From positions 248,001-312,000 of the forward strand of contig WNYE01000013.1 of assembly GCA_021396245.1 (NCBI GenBank): DNA of 64,000 nucleotides. Reading direction: 5' to 3'. Positions 24,108-35,247 of this stretch are shown piece by piece (the stretch's first letter is position 1; each line of letters begins with the position of its first letter). This DNA comes from Sporothrix humicola. Taxonomy: Eukaryota > Ascomycota > Sordariomycetes > Ophiostomatales > Ophiostomataceae. The position numbers were made by a program, and so were the translations under genes. Under the pieces are notes generated by a model. The model saw only the letters and a program-made list of their open reading frames with translations. It searched no databases and was not told the DNA's origin.

Positions 24108-24972
24108 CTACTCGGAGGACGACTCTTCCATGATAGTTTGAGACAATAATCCACCGGGTCCTGGGCTCTGTCTCCTAAGAAGAGCCACGGCAGCCTCACT
24201 GTCTCGGTCGTTTGCTTCTATTGCGACCACCGGCTGATTCGGGTTGTATTCCTCCAACCACTGCCACACATCGTCTTGTGGTGTGATGCTGTCTTCTGTC
24301 TTGATATTGATCTCGCCATCAGGATTTGAAGGCTCACTCTTTGGGAGTGCGAGTGTTGCCTTTGCCTTGTCGTGCAGCTCTCTGATCGATCGTCTCTTTT
24401 GTTCCAGCTGTCTTTGCTGGGGCGCCTCTCTGATGATATCTTCTTCATCATCTTCCTCCTTGCCGTCGTCTGCCTTTGGCCTGTCATCCAAGCTAAGCAT
24501 GACGAAAAAGTAGCCCGAGGCAAATTTGAGAACAAGGCCCGTCACAATGCCAATAAATGCGGCCGAGCCGAGCTGAAATGTTAGCGGGCACGGCAAAACA
24601 ATAGTCGATAAGGAGGAGACCTACATATGTATAGAGTGGCCTCAGTCGGCTGAGAAATGAGAGGAAAGGCACAACAGGTGCAAACACATAGGACAATGTG
24701 TACGTGACGGGCGAAAATAGGAACCGCAACAACTGGAAGAGCCGCACGACCGGCCAGGTGGCGATCGAGACGACGGCGCCAAACAGCCAGACGGCCGCGC
24801 GCGCAACAAAACTGCTCGTCTGCACGACAATCGAAAATAGGCCGACCGTAACGACTGTCATCAGCCGGCCCACGGTCCTGGTCGCTTCGTAGAAGGAGAA
24901 TGAAGGGGCCACGATGTCGCCGGGTGGCGGAGGCGGTGGCGGTCCAGCCGGGAACCCACTAGGTGTTGACAT
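24108..24972 (-). CDS. Conserved-looking integral membrane protein, function unknown
   Basis: Not recognised. Exons 24972-24625 and 24572-24108 (52-nt intron with GTAGGT, CTAAC and CAG) encode 270 residues. A Pro-rich N-terminus (PPPPPPP near residue 11) is followed by about three or four hydrophobic segments (LMTVVTVGLFSIVV; AVWLFGAVVSIATWPVV; LSYVFAPVVPFLSFL; and AFIGIVTGLVLKFA across the splice). After these comes an acidic, Lys/Glu-rich soluble tail of about 140 residues with DDGKEEDDEEDIIRE and a predicted coiled stretch (RQLEQKRRSIRELHDKAKA). The topology is consistent with an ER or nuclear-envelope protein carrying a cytosolic tail, but that is inference. The gene model is supported by phase-consistent splicing and the hydrophobic pattern. 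Confidence 0.75.
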
Positions 24973-26677
24973 TGTGGAAGGAAGGGGAGTGGGAGCGAGA
25001 AACGGGATAGGTAGACAGCAAGGCTAACAAAGATGAAGCTGAGGATGTTTCGCGATAATGTGATGCGCCGGAAAGAGCTGTAAATGACGTTGATGTCTTT
25101 CGCCAGCCGGATATGCTATGATATGCGCGCGCCTGTCGCTTCGCCGGGACCGAGGGGCATTGTCGTCGTGCCCCGGTGTTGTTTAGAGGTTGAGGTGAGG
25201 TGGGTAAAGTTAAGTTGAGGCTGTTAGATGCCAGACGATGTCATTACGTCGTCGCGTGTTACTGCGGAAAGAGTGGGTCTTGTTTATAGCCCTGGCAGGA
25301 GCTATCCCTGGCGAACCTAGCTAAAAAATTACAGCACTATTTCAGCGCCTCACGGCTTCTACCTGCCCTGTAAGGCAAACGGCTGCCATGACACAGGAAT
25401 GTAGGAGCGCACTCTTATGTTGACATGTCACTTGAGCTGTGTGGTATTTATACAGACCTGTTTATAAAGGCCTTGTAACTGCAGTATTTTCAGTTTCATC
25501 ATAAAAAAAAAGTCTATGATAGGAGCTCCATGTCATACACCTTTATAGATACTTATCTCATGCACATAGACCGCCATTAATAACCGTAGCTCTCATAAAG
25601 CAGTGTGGATTCAGGCCGGGGCAGTGAATAATTGTCTTTAAAATACTGAATTCTTTTAATAAATTTATAAACAATCTCGTGATTAAGACATCACAAATGT
25701 TGTATGCCCTCCTTCCAACAACGTATTCTTGCTCGCCACTGGGTCGCTCCTGTCGCTGGTCGCACCTTCCTCGCCAATTGACAATAAAGTGGGGCACGAG
25801 TCCAGAGCCCACAGGTCAGTTTACCCCCCATTTGCCATTTGCTCTTTACTTCGGTTCTTTGCTTATCGAGTCTCTTTGCCCCATCTTTCCTTCCACTTCT
25901 GCACGCTTAACTGGAGCAACCAGACACGACAGACAGACAACGCACTCCTCTCCAAAGACGACGATACGAGAGACGGAACACAGTATCAGAGCACCAGTGC
26001 ATCCACTACCGGCGTGCGCTTCCGCATTGTGTCAATTCCATCGTTTGCATTGAACGAGCATCTTGATTTTGCTTTTGCGGCCCGGCTTGTTCTTATCTCG
26101 CAGCCGCACCCCTTGCCGCCGCTTCGACTCGGTTCTATTCGTCAGTTTTCAGTTTCCAGCTTTCACAGTTCAGCCTCCTCGACGACATCTGCCAGCCCAG
26201 ACTTTCAAAGGTGCACACAGACACAGATTGTGCTTCCCCAAAGGACTCGACTCTCCTCGGAAACCGCCACGACTCGCTGGGGCCACCGGGCCGTTCTGAG
26301 AACGTCCAACTGCAGCGGCCTTTTTTTTTCGCCTCGACAGTTCTTCCGTCTCTTCCCCATCCCTTGAGAAGTTGAGCCCTTCCTCTTCGTTATCCTCCCC
26401 ACTTGCAGCATTCCAGATCGTACGCAGTACGGAGTAATACAGCTCTGGATAGCCCAGGCCTGGCTCCACCAACACCAACGTCCCGGCCCCTCTCTGGTCG
26501 AGCAACCGGACCACTCTTCGTCTGGCACGTTTTTTGCCAATAGTGCACCCACGAACGCTGCAAACGCCGCAAACGCACGAACCCGTGCACACTATCCACC
26601 GATTCACCCCGACTGACACTTGACACACCCACCCCAAGACCCAAGACCTCGGAGGTCTTTTTATTTCTCCATCAGCA
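24973..26677. other. Divergent promoter: membrane protein / AMPK beta
   Basis: 1.7 kb. From 25.8 to 26.67 kb the plus strand is C/T-rich, typical of a long AMPK beta leader. A TACGGAGTA element sits at 26428-26436 within TACGCAGTACGGAGTAATAC. The stretch 25.3-25.7 kb is AT-rich. Pyrimidine-rich frames here have no domain content. Confidence 0.5.
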
Positions 26678-28490
26678 ATGGGAAACAACGCCTCGTCTCC
26701 TAAGCCGCCTGGCACGCCTGGACACGAGGGCAACATTGGCAGCGGAGGAGCTGCCCACTCTGCCAATCGCCCTGCCCAATACCACCAGCAACTCCAGCAG
26801 CAACAACAGCAACAACAGCAGCAGCAGCAGCAAAAGGCGAGAAACCCTGTGCAAGTGCAGAACCAGCGCGTCGCCGCACCGCCTGAGCCGTCTATGGCCC
26901 ACGCCCAGGGCTCGACCGCATCTTCTTCTGCCTCGCGATCCATCCCGTCTCGGCCCTACAGCACGGCCGCAGAAGCCGCTGCCGCTGCATCGGCCTCGCC
27001 GTCCCGCCAGACCGCTTCTAGTAGCTCCAAATCTCAGTCTCGCAACACTCCGCCACCGCCATCCAAGCCTGTCGCTGTCCCCCAGCCCGCATCCGTCTCG
27101 GCAACCGGCAGCGGCTCCGCCAAGATCCCAGTAGCACCACCTACCGACGTCATCGTGCCCAGCGCATTGGGCGGTGTGCAGGTCCCCGCCGGACAGGGCG
27201 ATTACGAGCCGCCGCTGAGCCCCTACGCCGACAGCATGGACATTCCTATCCTGACGCACAACAGCATGCCGGACGTGTCGTACCTGACACGGCCGCCGCG
27301 CCTGCCGCTGCCCATTGAGGAGGAGGTGCACACGCCCGGCTCGCCCATTATTGCGCCGCGTAAGGACGGCGACCCGGTGGACGACATTGAGGCCCTGGAT
27401 AACGACGGCCTGACACACCGGTCGTCGACTCTGAGCTCGGCGACCATTGAGGAGGAGGACATGGAGGAGCTGCGGGTCGACAAGACACGCCCGACGGTGC
27501 CCACGCGCCTGGAGTGGCTGCGGGGTGGTGAGAAGGTCTACGTCACCGGTACCATTTTCCAATGGAACAGGAAGCAGCGCATGCATCCTGTGTAAGTACA
27601 CCCGCAATAGCCTGGCCAGGTTTGTTTGCAACCTCAATCACTAACACCCCACAGCGAAGGACGGCCTGGTGTGTTTGCCACGACGATTAACGTTCTTCCT
27701 GGCACCCACCACATCCGCTTCCTTGTCGACAACCAGATGGAAACGTCACGCGACCTGCCCACCACGGTCGATTTCGGTAACAACCTGGTCAACTACATTG
27801 AAGTCGCACCCCAGAGCACGCCGCCCAAGGACGGACAGGGCGTGCCGCAGCCAGCAGCTGCAACTTCTGCTTCCGCTTCGTCTGGCGGCGCCTCGTCGTC
27901 GTCTGGCTCGGCTCCTGTTGCCGTCTCCAAGCAGCAGCAGGAACAGCAGAAGCAGCGCCAGCAGGCACAAGCACAGGCCCAGGCACAGGCCCAGCAGTCG
28001 CAGGCACCAGCAGCTGCCAAGTCGGCCGCCCAGATGGTCGGCGCCGACTCGTCGGTCGAGCTCACCGACCGCGCGCCCAAGTGGAAGAACGTGCCCGAGC
28101 CGTCGGCCTTTTCGAGCGAGCTGCCCAAATTCTTGGTCGATTACGACCAGCCTGATGACTCGCCCGATTTCCACACGGCCGCCGCCGCCACCGAGATTCT
28201 GCCGATGCCGCCGAGTCTGCCCGGGTTCCTGGGCAAGCCTATTCTCAACGCTGCCACGCTCATTAAGGATGACAACAGCGTGTTGAATATGCCCAACTAC
28301 ACGATCCTGAACCACTTGGCCACTAGCAGCATCAAGAATAACATTCTGGCCGTGTCTGCCACCACGCGCTACAAGGATAAGGTGAGTTTTCCGTGTGACC
28401 AGAAGAATACAATGGAACCAATGCTAACTTTTACAGTTCACGACGATCATCATTTACAAGCCGACGGGTGGTGACGATGTTAAGCGCTGA
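26678..28490 (+). CDS. GAL83: AMPK/SNF1 complex beta subunit
   Basis: Scaffold linking Snf1 kinase to its gamma subunit and setting localisation and glycogen sensing. Exons 26678-27591, 27655-28381 and 28437-28490 give 564 residues. The protein starts MGNNASS, an N-myristoylation consensus. A Gln tract near residues 36-51 and a Ser/Ala/Pro-rich region precede the carbohydrate-binding module CBM48 (WLRGGEKVYVTGTIFQW, then GTHHIRFLVD, residues about 285-345). A second low-complexity QA-rich linker (27938-28010) separates it from the C-terminal ASC domain (FLGKPILNAATLIKDDNSVL; ATTRYKDKFTTIIIYKPT). The last 18 codons are in their own exon, so the end is only seen after splicing. Yeast paralogues are SIP1, SIP2 and GAL83; one symbol is used. 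Confidence 0.95.
26785..26835 (+). repeat. CAG/CAA trinucleotide tract coding polyglutamine
   Basis: An imperfect run of CAG and CAA codons, coding almost continuous Gln with one Leu, near the N-terminus of the AMPK beta protein. Such tracts are prone to length variation between strains. Confidence 0.85.
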
Positions 28491-28868
28491 GTCTAGTATA
28501 TATGAATAAGGGAGGTGCTGTATGGCATGGCTGTGCTTGTTGTTTGTGAATTACGGATAGCACCTGCCATTTTTGCTTCTTGTCGGGTTCGTTTAATTTC
28601 ATTTTACATGCGTACATTTGCATTTATGTTTACGTTTACTTTACTGTACCTTGTATAGTATATGGAGGTTTGGGTTCACTAGATAAACCGGATTTCATCA
28701 ATATGATTAGTGCTTACAAGATACTTTGAAATGGGTGTAACGAGTATGCTTTGATTATATGTAATATAAATGAGAACAAAATGCAATGAAGCTGTGTTGA
28801 AATAAAAAAAATATCAAATGACCCAGTCCTTTTAAACTCCATGATATTGTCACGCGATGCCCCTCCCC
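28491..28868. other. Convergent gap AMPK beta / KAE1
   Basis: AT-rich 3' flanks of the two genes; nothing else is seen. Confidence 0.5.
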
Positions 28869-30062
28869 TTAATCCCGCCGCCATGCCACGAGGACTTCGT
28901 CTGTCCGGAAACGTTGTGTGCACGTGCTGTCTGCCAGCGACGTCTCAAAGCCCGTCTCGTGCGCCAACAGACCCGCATGTGCAATCATGATGCCGTTGTC
29001 GATGCAGAACCGCTCGTCAGTCGCATACACGCTGCCTCCACGCTCTGCTGCCATCTGGCCCATCATTTCTTGTAGTCGCTCGTTGCAACCCACACCGCCG
29101 ACAATCAGCACCTGGTTGCTGCCGACGTGTGCCATGGCCCGCTCTGTGATCTCGACGAGCATTGCGTACACGGTTTCCTGCAAACTAAAACACAGGTCCT
29201 CGGGCGTGATCAGATTCTTGCCGTCGGGCGCAGGACGGCCGGCTCTCATGTGTGCTGCCCACTCGTCGGCACGCGTCAAGACACCCGAGAACGAGCAGTC
29301 CATGCCCTTGACGGCGTACGGCAGGTCGAGCAGCAGGGGTTCGCGCTCAGGTTGGCTCTCGTCTTCTGCCTTTGTGGCCTCGTCTTCCTTTTCGTGCCAC
29401 TTTTTGTTGCGGAAGGGACCCTTGGCCAGCTGTTCGATATTGAATCCCGGTGCTGGGTCGTTGGACAGCCGGAGCGTCCGTGCAAACCGGTCCAAACAGT
29501 TGCCGACGGCCACGTCTAGCGTTTCTCCGAAAATTCGGTACCGTTGCCCAGCATAGGCAATCACCTGCGAGTTGCCGCCCGAAACGTACAAAACAACAGG
29601 GTGTGTTGCGCCCGTCACGGCTCTGCCCATCTCAATATGGCCCACACAGTGGTTGACACCCACTAGCGGCTTGCGCCACAGCAGAGACAGTGTGCGTGCA
29701 CCCACAGCCGTCGCCGAAAGTGGTGCACCCATTCCTGGGCCCTTTGTGTAGCAAACGCAGTCGATCTGATCGGGACGAATTCCTGCATCGGCCAATGCCT
29801 GGCGTGCCACTTTGACAAACATGTTGCGGTGATGGGCGGCAGTCTCGCGTGGCAAGAAGCCCGTGCCGGGTGGGCTCACAAATGTGTCGCGCACATTGGA
29901 CAGCACAATTGCGGCGTCGTCCTGGCCCTCGAGCCCTTGCACTGGTTTGCCATCGTCGCCAACTGGGTGGGCAATAACGCCAATACCTAGCTTGTTGGCC
30001 GACCCCTCGCAGCCAATGGCAATGCGGTATCGCCGCGTCGGGTCGAGTCGGCTGGCCGCCAT
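28869..30062 (-). CDS. KAE1: tRNA N6-threonylcarbamoyladenosine synthase catalytic subunit Kae1 (KEOPS)
   Basis: Catalytic subunit of the cytosolic/nuclear KEOPS complex, which transfers threonylcarbamoyl to A37 of ANN-decoding tRNAs and also affects telomeres. Intronless, 397 residues, starting at the ATG at 30062. The ASKHA fold is clear: GCEGSANKLGIGVI at the N-terminus, metal-binding His138 and His142 in NHCVGHIEMGR, VLYVSGGNSQVIAY, CSFSGVLTRADEW, VGGVGCNERLQEMM and the closing DNGIMIAHAGL. No mitochondrial presequence is present, which points to the cytosolic Kae1 rather than Qri7. An acidic/Lys insert (EKEDEATKAEDESQ) sits in the middle. Length is about that of yeast Kae1 (386). Confidence 0.97.
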   Translation of the reverse strand: MAASRLDPTRRYRIAIGCEGSANKLGIGVIAHPVGDDGKPVQGLEGQDDAAIVLSNVRDTFVSPPGTGFLPRETAAHHRNMFVKVARQALADAGIRPDQIDCVCYTKGPGMGAPLSATAVGARTLSLLWRKPLVGVNHCVGHIEMGRAVTGATHPVVLYVSGGNSQVIAYAGQRYRIFGETLDVAVGNCLDRFARTLRLSNDPAPGFNIEQLAKGPFRNKKWHEKEDEATKAEDESQPEREPLLLDLPYAVKGMDCSFSGVLTRADEWAAHMRAGRPAPDGKNLITPEDLCFSLQETVYAMLVEITERAMAHVGSNQVLIVGGVGCNERLQEMMGQMAAERGGSVYATDERFCIDNGIMIAHAGLLAHETGFETSLADSTCTQRFRTDEVLVAWRRD

Positions 30063-31647
30063 GTTGTGTGTTGTGTCCTGTCAAGAGAGGGAGACAGAAT
30101 GTGAGAGACGCACTTGTCGTCCTCCGCTTCAAGCTGTGCTGTATTTCTGACTTTGGCGAGAAATATGACACAGATCGTAAATATTAGTTGTGTCTCCGAA
30201 ATCGTCCGTATCAAGTTTCCGTGAAAAAGGTCCGCTTTCACAAGATATCGTCTGTCGTTGGTAAAAACAGGCTGTGATGCTGATGAGATGTCGTTGTTAA
30301 CACGCTTAGCAGCATATAAAATTCTCGACATTTAGCTATCCGGCTTAATCGAGGGGCAACTATTTACACGCTCCTGCCTTTTTGGCGGCGAACCAGTCAT
30401 AGGCACCGCAAATATGCTGCCCAACGGCCGCCTTCCCCTCTGAAAAATAGGCGGTGGATGACGGCAGAACCAGCCTGACCTGGCAGAATCGCAGCTTCCT
30501 CTGAGCAAAAAAAGGGTCTCACACAGAAACACAGAAAGAGCCAAAGAAGGTGGCCCCACTTTGTTCCCGTCTTAGCTCTTTCCCAGCCCGGCTCTGTCGA
30601 CATCAGCGGGCCATATGACCGCCTTCCCCTTGTTCTTTTTAGTATTTTATTCTGCTCTTTTATTTTTTTGCCATCCCACCATTTATTATTTTGCTTTTGT
30701 ATTTCCTTCCTTCTTCTCGGTCGTCATTCTGTCGCTGGGCCTTGTTTTCTCTCGTTGTAGCGTCGTCCATCTTGTTTCTTGTCTGTCTGTGTCCTCCCCC
30801 GTGTTTCGGGACTGCCTCTTCTTCCTCTTCTCTTTTTTCTGTCGTCTTCCCCTCTCTTCTTCCTTTTCTCCTCTCCGCTGACATTTCTCCGGTTGTCCTC
30901 ACCTGCTCACTTCCTCCCCCGCCTTCTTTTGCCTTTCTCACAGCCGTCTCTCTTTTCTCTTCAGATCGAATTTTCACCAGGCATCTCCTTCAACTATCAC
31001 CGGTTTCCTCCCTACAACATGTCTTTCTTGATACCATGACTCCGAAGAGTCTGCAGGTGCCTCGTCAGCATCATGACCATCTCGCCGATGGCGGCCTGAG
31101 GTGACGGCAACATAACTCGCTGGGCGCCTTGCCCTCGCAAGGTACGAATTTTCATTTCTTCTTTTCACCCATCTTTTGCCTCATCCCTTGGAGTCTTTGA
31201 GAAATATTTTCTTATTTTGATATTTTTTGTCTTCTGCCCAGACCAAGACTGGCCGGCAGCTTTCTATATTATATTCGTGTCATCGTCGTTCGCTACCACT
31301 CACCCTCTGATCCCATATATACACTCGAGGGGAATCAAAGCCAAAAGCAAAAATCGCTAACTAATACTACACAGATTCCCAGTTGGGCCCGACCGCCAAA
31401 AACACCATGCAGAAAGAGAAAGAAAAACACAAAACCCGGATCCCGAAACGGCCGGGAAGGAAAAAGGAACAAGTGCGCGCCGGCCCAATAACACAACATG
31501 ACTCAAGAACGAGACGAACAAACCGATGACCGCCAGCATGAGAGGAATGAGGTGTACACGCCCGGCAAGCGGACAAGACAACGGAAGAGAGGGAGAAAAA
31601 GATGAAAGGGGGAGGGAGAGAAGCAGTCACTCTCACACTGCCGCCGC
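30063..31647. other. Intergenic: KAE1 promoter, pyrimidine tract and EPL1 3' flank
   Basis: 1.6 kb. A long C/T-rich tract on the plus strand (about 30.64-30.96 kb) looks like a transcription-start leader pointing right. Downstream are short ATG frames (MSFLIP at 31019; a 22-codon frame at 31036-31104), a GTACGA site near 31142 and a GCCCAG site near 31243. No product could be recognised, so no gene is called here. Confidence 0.4.
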
Positions 31648-33725
31648 TCAAGATGACGGCGCAGGCTGTGCTGCTGGTGCGGCTGCAGGCTGTGGTGGTT
31701 GCGGTCGTTGTTGGATGGCCTGTCGCGCACCCGGTGGCACCCCATTAGGACGTTGCCCACCGTTAGCTTGGGCGTCCGGCCTACGAAGTGGATAGGGGAT
31801 GGAGAATGGCAAAGACGACCGGAACTTGAGGGAGCGGATGCTATATGGGTCAACCTCATACACATCCGGCTCGTCGTCGCTACTGTCGTGGTCATACTTC
31901 CAACGGTCGGATGTCGTGTCGACTTCCATGTCCATTGGGTGGTCTTCAAACCGTTCTGACGGCTCTGGGGGCGGGGTAGCCATCCTCCTGCGGTCGATCC
32001 ACAGCCGGTTAAGACGGCCAATGCGGCGACGGTATTGATGGCCAGGTGGCTGGGGCTGGCCGTACTGCTGTGGCATCCCCTTGAACTGGAATACGGCAGA
32101 AGACGACGCCTCTGGCTCGTCGAGCTCCATCGGCGTCGGTTCTTCTTCCTGGGAGGCCTCGGACGCCGGTGGTGTCATCAAATACTGGGTGATGGCCGGG
32201 CGGAAGCCAGATCCCTCTTTGCCATCATTGAGTGGCTTGAGAGGTTCGCTGGTCAGATCAACATGGTTGTCGTTCCAGCGGCGATGGTTCTCGATCCTCT
32301 TGATCACGTCTGTACGCATTGCGTTTTCTGTCTCTGCAAGCGAATCGGCCAACTGGACCAGGTCCATTTCTGGCTGCCGTTGTTCGGGGCGCGCAGTGGC
32401 CCGTACCTGTGGGGTGACATTATTGCGCTGTGCAACGGTAAGCTCGGGCGGTGCCTTCTTCTTTTGCGGCTGGAGGTGGAGGAGGGACTTGTTAGCACCA
32501 TGCACTCGACGGCAAACATCAGGGGAAGCGACAGGTTTTTTGCTTACCTTTTGGTGGACAAGATCCTCGTCGTCTGTGCGGATCCCCAACCGAACCTTCA
32601 TCAGCTTGAGCTTGGCACGCTGCTCATACACGGCACGATCCGTGAGCAACAGATCGCGCTTGAGAGTCTCGCGCTCGGCCGACAGGATGACAAGCTGCCG
32701 ACCGTCCTCGAGCTCGCGCCGCAGCTTTTTGAGCTTGTCGGCGCTCTGCAGATCGCGCGCGCGCGTCTTGCGGGTCTGCCGCACCTCGCGCCGACGGAAA
32801 CAGACAAAGGGGTCCATCTCATCCGTCTCCTGGTGTGTTTCGAACTTGAGTGACGGGTGCAGGGGACCGCCGATATCCACGCGCCGCGACTTCCAGTATT
32901 CATAGATGTCCTTGGCATGGTTCATAAGCTTGGGCATTTGCAGTTCCTGGAGACCGCCGACCATGTGATCATAGGGCACGACAGTCTTGTCTACCGACGC
33001 AAAAGGCGTGGCGACAGATGCCGTGTCCTCGAAAACCTCCATGATCTGTTCAAAGTCGTCTTCAGAAAGTTGCTGAGCCGCCTTCTTTTTGCCATTGTAC
33101 CCCTTAAGAAAGTCGTCGTCTTCCTCGGTCATGTCATACTGGCACCCGATGCATTCTTCTACTGTTTGCGAAAACCGGATGTAGTTGACGGGTTGTTGGA
33201 ACTTTCGTGCATAGAGCGCATCGTAGTTGATGTCGCTCTCCATAGGTGGCGGCACGGGAATCTCCTTGACAGCCGCCGAGGCGGTGCCCTGGAGGGCGAC
33301 TTGCAAATGGTATTCCTGGAGAGGGGAGCATGGTCAGTAACCATCAAGGTAATTGGATGCAATGCGCCGGCGACGGCGACACAGTTGTCGCATCGCATCG
33401 CGTTGTGGTGGTGCATCGCGCATCGCATCAAAACATCGCGACCGTAGTCACATGAAACATCACGTGAAGTGCACGTGACATTTCTAGCGATGCCTCAAGG
33501 CGACGATGCGAAAAGCATCGAAACCGGGGGGAAAAGATATCAAACGCAATGCAATTTCATCGGGAATCAATTACTTACATTTTCCTCGCCTTGGTCAACA
33601 CCGGTCGCGATTTGCGTCTCTGTTGTGAGGGCCTCATACTCGCTTGGGTCGACTTCATCTTCGCGCAAAACTGGCAGGGCCGTTTTTATGCTGAGTTTTT
33701 TGTAGCGAACCTTCCGCGTTGCCAT
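31648..33725 (-). CDS. EPL1: Enhancer of polycomb-like protein EPL1 (NuA4 subunit)
   Basis: Scaffold of the NuA4 histone acetyltransferase (Piccolo module with Esa1 and Yng2). Exons 33725-33579, 33315-32548 and 32469-31648 give 578 residues. The first exon encodes MATRKVRYKKLSIKTALPVL and joins at EEN|EYHLQVALQG, matching the conserved EPL1 N-terminus. The EPcA region continues with NYDALYARKFQQPVNYIRF and the Lys/Arg-rich segment FVCFRRREVRQTRKTRARD. The C-terminus is Pro/Gln-rich. The 78-nt second intron (32547-32470) has GTAAGC, GCTAAC and CCAG; it is divisible by three with no stop, so retention would insert 26 residues. The 263-nt first intron carries two CACGTG boxes and GATGCG-like repeats. 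Confidence 0.94.
33461..33477. promoter_or_regulatory. Paired CACGTG E-boxes in EPL1 intron 1
   Basis: Two perfect CACGTG palindromes at 33461-33466 and 33472-33477, 5 bp apart (centre to centre 11 bp, about one helical turn). Both lie inside the first EPL1 intron. CACGTG is bound by Cbf1-type and other bHLH factors; function here is inferred. Confidence 0.4.
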
Positions 33726-35247
33726 GGCTGCAGATGAGGGCCAGTGAAGGCCTCAACGAGACGGAGTCGGCGAAATGGGCACCACGCCCGGGGAAACCCC
33801 GTGTAAAAATTCGATTAAAATGTCGAGGGAAACATGCGACAACTGTTTCCCGATTTTGTTCGATTGATTTCGATCGTTGTGGGTGGTTTTTGATGCTTTG
33901 AAGTGGCCGCTTGAAAAATCGTCGGGGCGGGTTTTGGCTGCGGCGAAGGAGTTTTTTGTTTCGTTGTGTTTGCTGGGTGGTGTCTTTTGCAGAGCCAAAA
34001 CACGAGAAAAATTTTCCCTCATTGCCTGTGAGCCTGTTTTCGCCTGCGCGCGGGGAAAAAAAGGGGGGAGGGGGACGGGTATTAGGCGGGAGACCGCTAA
34101 TTTTGGTGGGAAATTAAGCACCCAGCACGCTGTTGGGCCCAAGGACTCAGCAAAAAGGTGCAAAAGCGGCAGAAAAGCAGAAAAGGGGGTGAGGCTCTGG
34201 GCAGCAAACAGCGCGCCTTCCTTGTTTACCGCAGGCGCGCCACTCTCTAAAATGGAAGGAGCCAGGGCCCATCCCTCCCTATTCCGTCGTTTTCCAGGCA
34301 CACAGTAAGAGAAACATCCGCTAAAATCCGTAAATCTCCGGCATGCCATGCGCAATCTTCGCCTATGTGCACCCGGTTTTGGGTGATGAAAATACAGTAT
34401 TGAAGACAGTGCCACAATTTTGCTGTTATCTTCATCATTGACTTGGTAACGATTTCATCCGATGCTCATCACGTGCCTTCACTCAACGCATCGAGGCGGG
34501 AAACAAAAGCACAATTCCACACCTTTGTCGGCACAAACCATTTTAAATAAGTTAAAGTAAGATTGTTCTTTTTTGCTTGAATTTATTGCATTTTATGGGA
34601 GCTTTATTTCTGTAATAATTACCGTTCGTGAGTATGTGCTGCCCAAGCTTTCTGCCAGGATTGAATCACGTGAATAAATTACATAATCTGACACCCGAGC
34701 ACGTGCAGCTCGGAGCTTATTTGCTCTATCCAGGCGACCAACCGTTCTACCCCACCAGATAACTAACAATAGGTGTGAGGCGGTTGGCGGTCCCTCTCCC
34801 CCTTAATGTTCTTTTTCCTTCAGCCTTACCAACCCAACCCCGACCTCCTCACGAACAACGTCGTTAAACACAGTGCACACACAGCGACCACCGCACGGGC
34901 GACAATTGACACGACACGATCTACGGCCGGCATTTTCCCCCAAGAAACAGCATTGCACCCCCGAATTCTGAGCGCCAAGCCAAAAGAGCGGGCAGACGAC
35001 CACAGACAGAGAAAGGAACCCAGAAGGAAAACGGAACAGCTGGGCAGCCAGCACGCGTGAGCGACCCCCGACAGACGGAGACAAAAGGACGATACAGCGG
35101 CCCGACCCAGGTACGACATTCGTTTGGCCATAGGGGTGCAACTGTATACGAAAACTCGAACCTGAACTCAAAGTAGGACTCGGACTCGACCGCCTCCACC
35201 ATTACAACCCGAACCACACCTTCCTATCACACACGAACGACAGAATC
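33726..35247. other. Divergent promoter EPL1 / CNB1 with three CACGTG boxes
   Basis: 1.5 kb between divergent starts. CACGTG occurs at 34470-34475, 34667-34672 and 34700-34705, the first two within ATCACGTG or TCACGTG (Cbf1 consensus-like). The CNB1-proximal leader (34.8-35.2 kb) is rich in A and C. No gene is supported in between. Confidence 0.5.

Noticed and set aside
33316..33578. C/D snoRNA in EPL1 intron 1 (GATGAA near the donor, CTGA near the acceptor)
   Set aside because: The boxes are too far apart (over 200 nt), box C is a poor match and there is no rRNA-like guide.
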